Origin: Promethearchaeota archaeon
GTDB taxonomy: Archaea; Asgardarchaeota; Lokiarchaeia; Sigyniarchaeales; Promethearchaeaceae
NCBI GenBank assembly: GCA_016933055.1
Contig: JAFGBS010000034.1
Span: 112,727-176,726 of the forward strand
Direction of reading: 5' to 3'
Length of the DNA: 64,000 nt
Notes under the pieces: model-generated
Told to the model about the DNA's origin: nothing
The model's database searches: none
Seen by the model: only the letters and a program-made list of their open reading frames with translations
Shown here: in pieces, positions 1 to 9,208 of the stretch
How positions within the stretch are numbered: position 1 is the first letter of the stretch
Layout of the letters: each line of letters starts with the position of its first letter
Position numbers and translations under genes: made by a program

Positions 1-2
1 TG

Positions 3-497
3 CTGATTTTCATATTTGCAGCTACTCCCTTACCAGATGATGCGTTTTTAGTTGTGGTTGGATATACTGGTTATAGTATATTTAAAACACTTTTTTGGTG
101 TTTCTTAGGAAAATTTGTATTATGCACCTTCACTGCTGCTATACCTGTATGGATCCAAAATTCTACCGCTTTTCCTGACCTTGCTCCTTTTCTTTACAGA
201 CTTTTTGGTATCAATTATGAGGATGCTGTAATTGGAATTGTGTCCGAAAGCCCTCCCACATGGCAAGACATAGTTATCAGTACGAGTGTGTGGGTCGGAA
301 TCATCGTTATCACCTTTATTTTGATCTCAATTGATTGGGATAAAGCATTTCATCGGGTAAAAGAAACACGCAATTCACAACCGCATCATGCGTTAAAAAA
401 AGGAGTGGATTTTAAGAACCATATTTTGGAGGAATTTGAGGAAGACCTTCCTAAGGAGGCACAGACAACTAAAAACGAGCAAAAAAAACGTATATAG
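3..497 (+). CDS. C-terminal part of a small multi-pass membrane protein (5' truncated)
   Basis: The reading frame is open from the window edge, so the true start lies outside the window; the GTG at 54 is internal to the frame. The visible part has a hydrophobic stretch around the motif ATPLPDDAF followed by G-Y-T-G and a K in a helix (LGKF). It has at least one more membrane span (VWVGIIVITFILISI) and ends in a charged Lys/Glu-rich tail of about 50 residues. The P-x-P-D plus G...K pattern resembles the conserved core of VTT/DedA-type (SNARE-associated) membrane proteins. That family call is an inference from a fragment; without the N-terminus it should be read as an integral membrane protein of unknown function. 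Confidence 0.55.
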   Translation: MIFIFAATPLPDDAFLVVVGYTGYSIFKTLFWCFLGKFVLCTFTAAIPVWIQNSTAFPDLAPFLYRLFGINYEDAVIGIVSESPPTWQDIVISTSVWVGIIVITFILISIDWDKAFHRVKETRNSQPHHALKKGVDFKNHILEEFEEDLPKEAQTTKNEQKKRI

Positions 498-581
498 TTA
501 GTTAATTTTTCATTATTTCAAAATCATGTTTAGCTATCTTTTTATTTTTCGCATAGAAGAGAATTTTATATCTTTAATTGG

Positions 582-1358
582 ATGAATCCGTATATGTTTC
601 CAAAGACGAATAAGCAAATCAATCAAATGAGCTACAAATTCGGTTTAAAGTTCTTACAGAAGCAAATGGAAATTTCCTTAGACCGCGCTAAATGCGTTGG
701 CTGTGGAACTTGCGCCATTGTATGTCCCAAAGAAGCTATTGTGAGTGGTCCAAAAACGAAAGGAAAGGATGAGCATCTGCACTCGGTGATGGATGATGCT
801 ATCATATTGGATGTTTCAGATCCTCAAAAATGTGTATATTGTGGAACTTGTGTCTATTTCTGTCCGTTTGATGCTCTGAAACTAACTATTGATGGAAGAA
901 TTATTCCAAAAGATGAAATTGACATCGTTAGGCGAGAGGTTGTGCCCAAACTTGAGGGTAGTCACCAAATGATGAAAAATGCCAAGATCGAAGCCCATGT
1001 GTATATGAAAGGCTCTATAGAGATTAAAAAGACTGATAATTCTAATGAACGAGAATTTCAATTGGAATACGTAAATAATTGTCCAGGAGAATGCCATAAA
1101 TGTATTGATATTTGCCCCAACGGTGCTTTGGAGCGAATGCCCTTTGATGAAGCATTGAGAACTGGAATCACTATTAAAGTGGATGATAAAGCGTGTATTG
1201 TATGTGGTTCTTGTGTGATGGCATGTCCCTCTGATAAGATCCTAATGAAAAGGACGGAAATAGATACATCTGGGCCTTATAGTACGATGTTTATGGAGAC
1301 CATTTGTGAGAAATTAGGAGTGCCCCTTCCCCCGAACCCAAAGGAAAAATCAAAATAA
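582..1358 (+). CDS. Polyferredoxin with four [4Fe-4S] motifs, FwdF-like
   Basis: A 258-residue iron-sulfur protein with four complete cluster motifs in order: CVGCGTCAIVCP, CVYCGTCVYFCP, CPGECHKCIDICP and CIVCGSCVMACP. There is no signal peptide or membrane segment, so it is a cytoplasmic electron carrier. Its motif order and spacing match the polyferredoxin at 23063-23770, which sits inside a formylmethanofuran dehydrogenase/Hdr operon, so the two are paralogues. Polyferredoxins of this type (FwdF/FwdG) shuttle low-potential electrons to formylmethanofuran dehydrogenase. This copy has no fwd gene beside it, so its partner is unknown. The ATG at 582 is the first start in frame and no strong Shine-Dalgarno sequence precedes it. 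Confidence 0.8.
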   Translation: MNPYMFPKTNKQINQMSYKFGLKFLQKQMEISLDRAKCVGCGTCAIVCPKEAIVSGPKTKGKDEHLHSVMDDAIILDVSDPQKCVYCGTCVYFCPFDALKLTIDGRIIPKDEIDIVRREVVPKLEGSHQMMKNAKIEAHVYMKGSIEIKKTDNSNEREFQLEYVNNCPGECHKCIDICPNGALERMPFDEALRTGITIKVDDKACIVCGSCVMACPSDKILMKRTEIDTSGPYSTMFMETICEKLGVPLPPNPKEKSK

Positions 1359-1435
1359 ATCCAATTTTCCAATTCTTATGAAGTATCACGCAAAAACTTA
1401 TATTTTTTAAAAACATGTTAAAATTACTAATCAAT

Positions 1436-1462
1436 ACCTGACGTGATAGGACGACGTTAGGT
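1436..1462 (+). promoter_or_regulatory. Hairpin in the leader between the polyferredoxin gene and fttA
   Basis: ACCTGACGT and ACGTTAGGT form a nine-base-pair stem (one G-U pair) around a nine-base loop. It lies about 110 bases before the fttA start, in a 213-base gap without a gene. It could be a terminator or processing site for the upstream gene, or a leader structure of fttA. Only the complementarity is seen; the role is not known. Confidence 0.4.
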
Positions 1463-1571
1463 GAACTGATCTGATCTTCTTATCAGTACCATAATTTCCA
1501 AGATATATCATTAATTTCTAACAAAACTCAAATTTAACAATCAATTTTAAGCACCCAATGGAGTTTTTGCA

Positions 1572-3479
1572 ATGCAATCGATGTCTATAGAACGTGTGAA
1601 AAAAGAAATACTAGAGAGTTTACCCAGTAAAATCAAAATTTCAAAAATAGAGTACGAAGGTCCCGAAGTCGCAATTTATACGAAAGATTCTAAAGTACTA
1701 GTAGATGATTCTAATATTCTACGAGTCTTGGCCAAAAAGATGAGAATGCGCATTGTTATCCGTTCTGACGAAGAAGTCAGAATGGAAATGGGTCAAGCAG
1801 TGGAATTCATCCAAAATCTCGTACCTTCTGAAGCAGAAGTGACAAAAATCTTCTTTGATGAAACATTAGGAGAAGTTACCATAGAAGGACGTAAACCTGG
1901 TTTAATTATTGGAAAACAAGGCATTAATTTGAAAGAGATTCGAAGCGAGACATTATGGAGACCTAAAGTAGTTAGGACACCTCCCATCCAAAGTAAAACG
2001 ATCGAAACTATTCGAAACCTTTTGAAAAATGAAAGTAAAAAACAAAAAGATATTTTATTAAAGATAGGTGCTCGAATCCATCGACCCCTTTTAATCAAAG
2101 ATCTAAACATTCGAATGACACCATTGGGTGGATCTCGGGAAGTGGGTCGCTCTGCTGTATTACTTCAAACAAATGAAAGTAGTGTGTTATTGGATTGCGG
2201 AATGAACGTTGGTAATCCACGATATCTTTTCCCTTCCTTTAATACTCCCGGATTCGAAATTGATAACTTGGATGCTGTTGTGGTCAGTCATGCACACATG
2301 GATCATTCAGGTTTAGTCCCTTTCCTCTATAAATATGGATATGAAGGTCCCGTGTATTGCACAGCACCCACCCGTAATCTTATGACAATGCTCCAACTTG
2401 ATTATGTAGCTTTAACCCAGCGTGAAGGTAGGGTAGCATGTTACAGTAAAAGTGATATTAAAGCAGAAGTGTTACATACTATTCCATTATCTTGGGGAAA
2501 AGTAACAGATATCGCACCAGATATAAAATTAACTCTGCATAATGCCGGACACATTTTAGGATCTTCTTTATGTCATTTACACTTTGGAAATGGGGATCAT
2601 AATCTTGTTTATACCGGGGATTATAAATTTCAACGAACTCGATTACTCGAACCCGCTTTATGCCGTTTTCCCCGCTTAGAAACCCTAATCACTGAAGCTA
2701 CTTACGGAGGAGTACAAGATATCATACCCTCACGTCACGAATCTGAGCGTAATTTAGCAAATATTATTAATACTACCATGCAAGCAGGTGGAAAACTCCT
2801 TATTCCTGTGTTGGCTGTAGGTCGTGCTCAAGAAATCATGATTGTATTGGAAGAGTTGGTAAATAATGAAATCATTCCAAAAGTGCCAGTATTCGTGGAT
2901 GGAATGATATCAGAGGCGACTGCTATACATACAGCCCATCCAGAGTTTTTAAGTGTAGAACTACGCGAAAAAATCTTTCACCAAGGAAAAAATCCTTTCT
3001 TATCCGAGATTTTTCAAACTGTAAATGGAATAGACGATGCTAGACGTGACATTGTTGAAGGAGACCCATGCATTATTATGGCTACAAGTGGTATGCTATC
3101 GGGCGGTCCAAGTGTGCAATATCTAAAGTTATTAGCAGATTCTGATAAGAATACCTTATTGTTTGTTAGCTACCAAGTTGAGGGAACATTGGGTCGTCGT
3201 ATCCAGAAGGGATTTCGAGACATCCAATTCGAAAACCGCCATGGTCAATCAAATGTTGTGAAGATGCAGATGAATGTATACACTCTTTCTGGTTTTTCAG
3301 GTCATAGTTCTCGTAGCCAAATAATAAGTTTCATCCGGAAAGTGAAACCAAAACCAGATCGGATCATTACGAACCATGGGGAGTCATCGAAATGTATTTC
3401 TCTCGCATCTACAATTCACAAACGCTTGAAAGCAGATACTCGCTCCTTATCTAATGGGGAGTCTATCGTTCTTAAATAG
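1572..3479 (+). CDS. fttA: KH-domain/beta-CASP ribonuclease FttA (aCPSF1), transcription termination factor
   Basis: A 635-residue protein of the usual length for archaeal aCPSF1. The N-terminal third holds two KH-type RNA-binding domains (GKQG loop near residue 118). The metallo-beta-lactamase core follows with the zinc motif HAHMDHSG (near residue 240) and GDYKF, then the beta-CASP domain with a late GHSS and a final NHGE motif. The family is a 5'-3' exo/endonuclease that cleaves nascent RNA at U-rich sites and releases archaeal RNA polymerase; it is universal in archaea. The start ATG follows GGAG with eight bases of spacing, which supports 1572 over the internal ATG at 1581. It stands alone in its transcription direction after a 213-base leader. 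Confidence 0.95.
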   Translation: MQSMSIERVKKEILESLPSKIKISKIEYEGPEVAIYTKDSKVLVDDSNILRVLAKKMRMRIVIRSDEEVRMEMGQAVEFIQNLVPSEAEVTKIFFDETLGEVTIEGRKPGLIIGKQGINLKEIRSETLWRPKVVRTPPIQSKTIETIRNLLKNESKKQKDILLKIGARIHRPLLIKDLNIRMTPLGGSREVGRSAVLLQTNESSVLLDCGMNVGNPRYLFPSFNTPGFEIDNLDAVVVSHAHMDHSGLVPFLYKYGYEGPVYCTAPTRNLMTMLQLDYVALTQREGRVACYSKSDIKAEVLHTIPLSWGKVTDIAPDIKLTLHNAGHILGSSLCHLHFGNGDHNLVYTGDYKFQRTRLLEPALCRFPRLETLITEATYGGVQDIIPSRHESERNLANIINTTMQAGGKLLIPVLAVGRAQEIMIVLEELVNNEIIPKVPVFVDGMISEATAIHTAHPEFLSVELREKIFHQGKNPFLSEIFQTVNGIDDARRDIVEGDPCIIMATSGMLSGGPSVQYLKLLADSDKNTLLFVSYQVEGTLGRRIQKGFRDIQFENRHGQSNVVKMQMNVYTLSGFSGHSSRSQIISFIRKVKPKPDRIITNHGESSKCISLASTIHKRLKADTRSLSNGESIVLK

Positions 3480-3621
3480 ATAAAATATTATTCCTTTTTT
3501 TTTGTTTCCTTGCATTCATTCCCGCATCATAAAGAGATAGACCACAATCTTTTTAGTTAGTGGTTATAATTAACAACCATCACATACAGACATACGTCCA
3601 TTTGATTAAACATTCGGTTAA

Positions 3622-4590
3622 GTGAGACTCTTGAGTGAAGCAGAGAAAAAGAAATTTCCATTGGTTTCGATCATTCGCAAAGCTGTACAAGTTCTTAGTT
3701 TTCTTGCGATTAATTATATCATATTCGAAACTATCTTTAACATAGATTTATCCATAATTACAAATCTTCACCTGCCTTATCCATTCATACAAACCCCTCG
3801 AAATCTATTATTTGATGGAAAAGGCGGGGCAGGGTTATTAGAGAATATATTGTTTGGGATCGGACATGGTGACATTCCTTTTTTCTTAATTGGGATCCTT
3901 ATATTAATTTCCTTAGTACTAGGTAGATTTACATGTGGTTGGATATGTCCAATCGGTTTGTTTCAAGACATTTTATATGTGTTCCAACGTAAAAGTCATC
4001 GACGAAAATTTTCTATCCAAGTAGATGCAGCACTAAAACAAGTAAAGAAATGGATATTAGGAATATTATTAGTGATGATGATTTTTCTTTATGGAGTTTA
4101 TCACATCAATCAAGTACAATATGGAGAATGGCGGGAATCTATAGGTACTTTCATACAAAGACCCATGGCAGGATTCTCATTGTCAGAATTTTTATTTTAT
4201 ACGCTACCTCGAATGATTGGAATTGCTGTGGATCAACTGAGTTTTACGGCTATGTTCGAAAACGGATGGATGGTATTTCTCTTTCTTTTTTACTTGATTG
4301 TCATTGCAGTTAGTGTGTTTTACCCTCGATTTTATTGCCGAACACTTTGTTTATATGGAGCTGCTTCAGCAACGTTTTCTAGGTATGCTATGCTCAAATT
4401 CTCCCGAAATCCCGTAAAATGTGTTGGACGTCGTGATTGCGGAATTTGTGAAGATGTTTGTCCAAAACAAATTCGAATTTTGGACGAACCATTTGAAGGT
4501 TATACGGGAAACGGTGAATGTAACCTTTGTAGTAAATGCGTTGAAGCTTGCCCCTATGGAGCAATTAAACTTTCCTTTAATTTCCAATAA
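3622..4590 (+). CDS. NapH/MauN-type membrane ferredoxin
   Basis: A 322-residue membrane iron-sulfur protein. It has about five hydrophobic segments and, after the second, the motif CGWICPIGLFQD, which is the CxxxCP signature of the NapH/CcoG/RnfC-associated family. A further CRTLCLYGA pair sits before two C-terminal cluster motifs, CVGRRDCGICEDVCP and CNLCSKCVEACP. Relatives pass electrons between membrane quinols or flavoproteins and periplasmic or cytoplasmic ferredoxins. There is no obvious redox partner next door: the following gene is convergent. The start is GTG without a clear ribosome-binding site, so the exact N-terminus is not certain. Confidence 0.8.
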   Translation: MRLLSEAEKKKFPLVSIIRKAVQVLSFLAINYIIFETIFNIDLSIITNLHLPYPFIQTPRNLLFDGKGGAGLLENILFGIGHGDIPFFLIGILILISLVLGRFTCGWICPIGLFQDILYVFQRKSHRRKFSIQVDAALKQVKKWILGILLVMMIFLYGVYHINQVQYGEWRESIGTFIQRPMAGFSLSEFLFYTLPRMIGIAVDQLSFTAMFENGWMVFLFLFYLIVIAVSVFYPRFYCRTLCLYGAASATFSRYAMLKFSRNPVKCVGRRDCGICEDVCPKQIRILDEPFEGYTGNGECNLCSKCVEACPYGAIKLSFNFQ

Positions 4591-4602
4591 AATCCTTATA
4601 TA

Positions 4603-5943
4603 CTATTCAATTTTTTTTCGTCTTTCCTTATGGAGTTCTTTTAGTGTTTCTTGCATCACCTTAAATTTTTTTAAATTAATCGGAAAAAATACGAAAACTA
4701 TCGCAGTTATCCCGATAGTCACTACAGGCACGATGGTAATCAGTGATCTTAAACCATTTAAAGCACGGGGGAACTGAATGATATTATCAGGATCAAATCC
4801 CGTAAAATATTTGACAATAATTAAAGTTAATCCTGTGAATACGATAGATAATCTGGCTACTAACGTTAAAATTCCATTATAGGAAGCCTCTCGTCGTTTT
4901 CCCGTTCGGAGTTCATCATAATCGATTGCTGTGCTGATTGCTGGCTCTGTCATAAGCATTCCGCTTGCTCCAAAGCCAGGGAAAATAGATATAACTAATA
5001 AATGGCTGAAATTAGTCCCAAAAAAAACCAACCAAATTGTGGATCCGAACAAAATTATCGCTAACATTAGACCAAATTTAGGTCCCCTTTTGGTGTAGAT
5101 CCATCTCCAAAATGGAATGGCAACAATAATACCAATTGCGACTCCCGCTGCAGAAAGTCCTACCAAACCTTCTTCAAGTTCCAAAATAAAGGTCGCATAT
5201 AATGGAAGAACAGTCATCGTTAGACCAAAAATATAATCGATTAACGCATAAGTAAGAGTAATAATTACAAATGGTACATTCGTGAATGTTGCTTTTAAGG
5301 CGGGAAAAAGAGATAAAGGCTCATCAATTTGATATTCTTCCCTTTCTTTGGATCCTAATAAAGAAAGTAACATCGTGATTGGAATAAGACTTCCCAGAAT
5401 AAGCCCTGCATATCCCCATCCTAATGCATCTGCTATCATAGTCGGAATCAGTATTCCTATCATCGACGATAAGAACGCAACAAAATCTTTAATTGCTACG
5501 ACGGTTGCTCGTTCTCCTTCATCTTCATACATTTCGGTGTATAATGCTGACCAAGCCGTCATTGCAAATGTGAACCCTAAATCAAATAGAAAAAGCATTA
5601 TTAATCCATGGATAAAAATAAGATTGGTTGATTTCCATGGGACAATCCAAAGTAAAATAAATCCTATTGTTAGGGGAATTGTACCCACAATTATGTATGG
5701 AATCCTTCTACCCCAACGAGTTTTTTTCTTATCCATTAGATATCCTATCAATGGATCATTGATTGCATTCCAAACTCCATAAATAATCAGCATAATCCCT
5801 GCTAATTCCAAATCTAATCCCAGTTTAGTTGTATAAAACAGAACAAAATAGCTTTGAATCATATTGTATGGAAGTGCGGAGGGTACTGCCCCAAGTGAAT
5901 ACAGCAGATATCCTTTATAGGAGTGAACTTTTTTTTCTTTCAT
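4603..5943 (-). CDS. GPH-family (MelB-type) sugar or organic-ion:cation symporter
   Basis: A 446-residue MFS_2 transporter with about twelve membrane helices. Family features include the N-terminal region around NDPLIGYLMDKKKTRWGRR followed by PYI, which is the glycoside-pentoside-hexuronide signature with cytoplasmic Arg/Lys. Family members use Na+ or H+ gradients to import sugars or sulfonated organics. The substrate cannot be read from sequence and the neighbours give no catabolic clue. It is convergent with the NapH-like gene (12 bases apart) and transcribed away from the divergent region near 5960. Confidence 0.85.
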   Translation of the reverse strand: MKEKKVHSYKGYLLYSLGAVPSALPYNMIQSYFVLFYTTKLGLDLELAGIMLIIYGVWNAINDPLIGYLMDKKKTRWGRRIPYIIVGTIPLTIGFILLWIVPWKSTNLIFIHGLIMLFLFDLGFTFAMTAWSALYTEMYEDEGERATVVAIKDFVAFLSSMIGILIPTMIADALGWGYAGLILGSLIPITMLLSLLGSKEREEYQIDEPLSLFPALKATFTNVPFVIITLTYALIDYIFGLTMTVLPLYATFILELEEGLVGLSAAGVAIGIIVAIPFWRWIYTKRGPKFGLMLAIILFGSTIWLVFFGTNFSHLLVISIFPGFGASGMLMTEPAISTAIDYDELRTGKRREASYNGILTLVARLSIVFTGLTLIIVKYFTGFDPDNIIQFPRALNGLRSLITIVPVVTIGITAIVFVFFPINLKKFKVMQETLKELHKERRKKIE

Positions 5944-5989
5944 CTTTCTAGAAACATGTGGATCCTAACTTAAGATAAAAGTATTGAAT

Positions 5990-6736
5990 TTAATACGGAC
6001 CATTAAAACATAACCAGTTGATTATATTGAAGAACAATTTGGAGTTATCCATGACGGAACTACCAAATTGTTCATTTCTAGACATAAATAAGGTAGAACC
6101 TATAACAAGACAAATGCCCCTCCCGAATTGGTGTGTGGTTATTATTGGTACTCTGTCCACTCGCTCCTCTGAATCGTCTACATAATATCGAAACTTAGTC
6201 CCAATAGACGTAGTTAATAGTGCTTTGGGAACATGCACTTTCGACGGTTCGAGAAAAGTGGTATCAGCCAGCATTACTTGATTAATACCTTGAAATATTG
6301 GGTGAGAGGGAAAATGAGATAACACTAAATTTTCAGGTGATTTATAATGCAGTGCTTTGGATGGATGAAATAACTCTCCCCACCAATATCGTTTAATACC
6401 CGTAATGTGCTTTAATGCGCGAATGGAACCATAATCCTCAATATCCGCATCTTCTTTCTTATATTCAAAATCCCCGCCTGAACTTGTTGAGAGAAACAAT
6501 TTTCCCCCTTCGCGAATATATTTCTCCAACATATCAATTTCAGTTTTTAAGAATAAGTGGTCAATCTCATTTTCTGCAGGAAGAATCTCCCCGATTATTA
6601 TTAAATCGTATTGATTCAAGTGAGCAAAGTGCATGCCGGGATATAAAAATTCAAAAGTAAAGTCAAAATCAAAAATTCCACTCGGTATTTGAGTATATCT
6701 CTCATTATGGCTAAGGTCAAGTAAAATTCGAGCCAT
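5990..6736 (-). CDS. GATase1-fold protein resembling the GIFT/DUF4350 domain
   Basis: A 248-residue soluble protein. The pattern is a Rossmann-like beta-alpha start (ARILLDLSHNER), then YDLIIIGE, then LEKYIREGGKLFLSTSSGG, and finally an ITTHQFGRGICLVIGS strand-turn-strand. This is typical of the DUF4350/GldG-like glutamine-amidotransferase fold and of the GIFT domain found at the N-terminus of eukaryotic IFT52. There is no amidotransferase Cys-His pair at the expected positions, so it is probably non-enzymatic. It is followed by psmB on the same strand after a short gap. The fold assignment is an inference from pattern only. Confidence 0.5.
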   Translation of the reverse strand: MARILLDLSHNERYTQIPSGIFDFDFTFEFLYPGMHFAHLNQYDLIIIGEILPAENEIDHLFLKTEIDMLEKYIREGGKLFLSTSSGGDFEYKKEDADIEDYGSIRALKHITGIKRYWWGELFHPSKALHYKSPENLVLSHFPSHPIFQGINQVMLADTTFLEPSKVHVPKALLTTSIGTKFRYYVDDSEERVDRVPIITTHQFGRGICLVIGSTLFMSRNEQFGSSVMDNSKLFFNIINWLCFNGPY

Positions 6737-6770
6737 TTATTAAAAAAAGCGGGAAATAGGTATATATTTT

Positions 6771-7505
6771 TTATGTTTTATTTTCCGGAGAATTTAGGAT
6801 TGTTAATGGATCTGTTTCTATACCAAAAAATTTTTGCTCGTAACTGTCTTTTCTAATAGCTACCACATCGATACCATTACCAGTAAACACATCTCGAATT
6901 ATCGATGATCGTACAGCAGCTGCTGCAATTTTTATACCTTCATCTACTGTTAAATTCTCATGCCATTGAGCTTCTAACAACCCAATTGCATATGGACTTC
7001 CTGAACCAATCGCTGTTATTTTTTCTGGTATTATCGATCCATAAGCACCCAACTGGAATAGAGCTGGACCTTCCGATCCATATCCACCTATAATTAACCC
7101 TACTTGGAAATAACCTTTATAATAGTTTAAAATTCGTGACAAATAAGTTGCTATTGCCTTTGCGGTCATGGGTTTCTCACTTGTCAGTTTAAATACATTG
7201 GATTCAGCCCGGAGTATTTCTATCAAATATTGCGCATCAGCCACTGATCCTGCAATTGTCATCCATACATGAGATTGAATCAAATGAAGTTTTTCTGCAT
7301 TTTTATTCGCAACAAACAATCCCATTGTTGCACGCTTATCTGCTGCGAGAACAACCCCATCTTTACAAACTAACCCTACAGTAGTAGTACCAGTTTTTAG
7401 TTTTTTCTCGATCTCCATCTTTCGCTTTTCAATTAGTTCTTCATTGATGACTTGAACATCGATGTCAAATTGGGAACGATATGGTCGGAAATCTCCTTGT
7501 TTCAT
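6771..7505 (-). CDS. psmB: Proteasome beta subunit
   Basis: An N-terminal threonine hydrolase. The mature enzyme begins at TTTVGL after cleavage of a propeptide ending KTG. Counting from that Thr1, Asp17 (AADKRAT) and Lys33 (NAEK) fall exactly at the catalytic positions of 20S beta subunits. The C-terminal half carries the GSGSPYAIGLLEA motif. The frame extends upstream to 7568, but those residues are hydrophobic and atypical; the Met at 7505 gives a propeptide of about 36 residues. It forms the catalytic rings of the archaeal 20S proteasome. The alpha subunit is not in the window. It is divergent from the UPF0179 gene. Confidence 0.95.
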   Translation of the reverse strand: MKQGDFRPYRSQFDIDVQVINEELIEKRKMEIEKKLKTGTTTVGLVCKDGVVLAADKRATMGLFVANKNAEKLHLIQSHVWMTIAGSVADAQYLIEILRAESNVFKLTSEKPMTAKAIATYLSRILNYYKGYFQVGLIIGGYGSEGPALFQLGAYGSIIPEKITAIGSGSPYAIGLLEAQWHENLTVDEGIKIAAAAVRSSIIRDVFTGNGIDVVAIRKDSYEQKFFGIETDPLTILNSPENKT

Positions 7506-7630
7506 ACTTAACTGTAACAATATAATGGATAAAAATTTTGGTAAAATAGAAAATATCCACATACGCAATTTTTAGCATATGTCGTAATAAAACAATCCTT
7601 AACTATTATGGTGGATTTTATGATGTTAAA

Positions 7631-8092
7631 ATGGTTAAATCTGAGATTATCACCTTTGTTAGCAAGTCTTATGGGAAAACTGGATTTAAGTTTTTTTTCT
7701 ATAAACCACGGACTGACATTTGTCCAGAGTCTTGCCGCTTTTATAATCCATGCATGAATAATCTCGTACCAAATACCATTTATAACATAATCTCCACAAC
7801 TGATATCGAGCATAAATGTCCCTATGATTATCATACAGAGCCCATGCGATTGGTAAAGGTAAAAGAAAGCGAAATTCTAATTTTGATTGAATCTCGACAT
7901 GCATACTTAGGAGCTCAAATTGAATATCAACCATTGGATTGCGATTTCCCCGATTGTCCTTATTCTAAGTATTGTTCCCCAGTGGAGGGTCTAGCTCCGG
8001 GTACGAAGGTAAAGATAAGAGAAATTGTGCAAAAGATCAAAGATCAAAAATGCCCGAATAGTTTGACTTTGGTAAAAATAGAAAAAGTGTAA
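7631..8092 (+). CDS. UPF0179 family Cys-rich protein
   Basis: A 153-residue protein matching the archaeal UPF0179 family. It has paired cysteines in CPESCRFYNPC near residue 35, KCPYDYH near 62, CDFPDCPYSKYC near 110, and a late KCP. The spacing suggests metal or iron-sulfur binding. Family function is not established; it is widespread and usually single-copy in archaea. It begins divergently from psmB and ends 11 bases before the convergent longin-like gene. Confidence 0.8.
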   Translation: MVKSEIITFVSKSYGKTGFKFFFYKPRTDICPESCRFYNPCMNNLVPNTIYNIISTTDIEHKCPYDYHTEPMRLVKVKESEILILIESRHAYLGAQIEYQPLDCDFPDCPYSKYCSPVEGLAPGTKVKIREIVQKIKDQKCPNSLTLVKIEKV

Positions 8093-8103
8093 AATAATTA
8101 GTT

Positions 8104-9207
8104 TTATGTAGATGCACGACTTTTCGTGAATCTTGCGCGATATTCATCCTTAAGGGTATCGATATACTCCAAAGCAGCTTGTAAACTGATTGCTTTTAAT
8201 GAATATTGTTCTCGAATGAGATTTAATGCGTATTCTGGAAAAATTTTTTCGATTTGGACATTCGATTGCAATGCATAATATTCATTTCCGGCTTCATCCC
8301 GTAAAACAACGATCATCTGAACATCCCATAAATTCTTGAGTACTGCATCTATATCATTGACCCCTTTTTTTTGTAGTTTCTCCAGATCATCCCGTGTGAC
8401 GATTGCTTGTCGCAATAGCTTTAAAGTCTCATATGTGGCAGGATCGAGTAAAGTATTCAACAGTTTCAAATTATCTTCTTCCGTATTTTCATATTCACGG
8501 AAAAAGGATGTTACTTCGCTCTTGTAATCTTCAGCTAATTTCTGCGGTAATCCACGACTGACAGATTCACGAATTAACTCTGTAGGAGGGACACGCGTGA
8601 TGAAAATATCATTTATTAAGTAGAGCATTTCACTGGGGCTTCCTTTTACAGAACGTGTCTTAATAATTGAATCTTTAATCAAACTCTGCATCAACCCTTC
8701 TACGTCAGCGAATCCATCTCGATATTGATCCTTCAACCACACGGTAACTTCGGATTTCAATAGAGACCCTTCTTCTTGTAAGCGTTTAATCACCATTCTT
8801 CTTGCTTTATCTGTGTACAACATTGCAGTTTTGAGTTCTTCTGTAAGCTTTGGATACACGGACAATCTTTGAAAAATACTCGGTATTAATAATCGGTAGG
8901 CGTCATTTTCTAAATTTTGAATAACTAATCGTGTGGCGTCACTTAATCCGTCCTCAAACACCTCTGGATCCTCATCTAGTGTCAATGCTAGAATCATATA
9001 CACTCCAATATCTGGTCCAGTATAATAGGATACTAAATTCATAGAACCGACATTGAGAGAAATTAACCCGGATTCTCCAGAGTATTCATGAGTTGAATAG
9101 ATTTGCATTAAGGTTTTATTTGTTACATCGATAGATTCAGGATATTTTGCAAGAATCGACACACCAAGCCGTTCGTCCCATTTCATTAGTACTAAACCTG
9201 TAGGCAT
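8104..9207 (-). CDS. Longin/roadblock-like domain protein with C-terminal helical (winged-helix-like) region
   Basis: A 367-residue cytoplasmic protein. The first 100 residues (GLVLMKWDERLGVSILAKYP, then a Ser-rich strand and VYMILALTLDEDPEVFEDGL) look like an alpha/beta longin or roadblock-type platform. The remaining 260 residues are helical, with two or three winged-helix-like repeats (LKTAMLYTDKARRMVIKRL; LLRQAIVTRDDLEKLQKKG). Such platforms bind small GTPases or assemble as dimers. The gene starts one base after the stop of the giant surface protein, and its Shine-Dalgarno (GGAGGAGG) lies inside the end of that gene, so the two are translationally coupled. The exact domain family is an inference. 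Confidence 0.55.
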   Translation of the reverse strand: MPTGLVLMKWDERLGVSILAKYPESIDVTNKTLMQIYSTHEYSGESGLISLNVGSMNLVSYYTGPDIGVYMILALTLDEDPEVFEDGLSDATRLVIQNLENDAYRLLIPSIFQRLSVYPKLTEELKTAMLYTDKARRMVIKRLQEEGSLLKSEVTVWLKDQYRDGFADVEGLMQSLIKDSIIKTRSVKGSPSEMLYLINDIFITRVPPTELIRESVSRGLPQKLAEDYKSEVTSFFREYENTEEDNLKLLNTLLDPATYETLKLLRQAIVTRDDLEKLQKKGVNDIDAVLKNLWDVQMIVVLRDEAGNEYYALQSNVQIEKIFPEYALNLIREQYSLKAISLQAALEYIDTLKDEYRARFTKSRAST

Positions 9208-9208
9208 A

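Noticed and set aside
882..1097. Antisense frame inside the polyferredoxin gene
   Set aside because: It is a shadow of the real coding strand with no start signal or family features, as are the other antisense frames inside clear genes.
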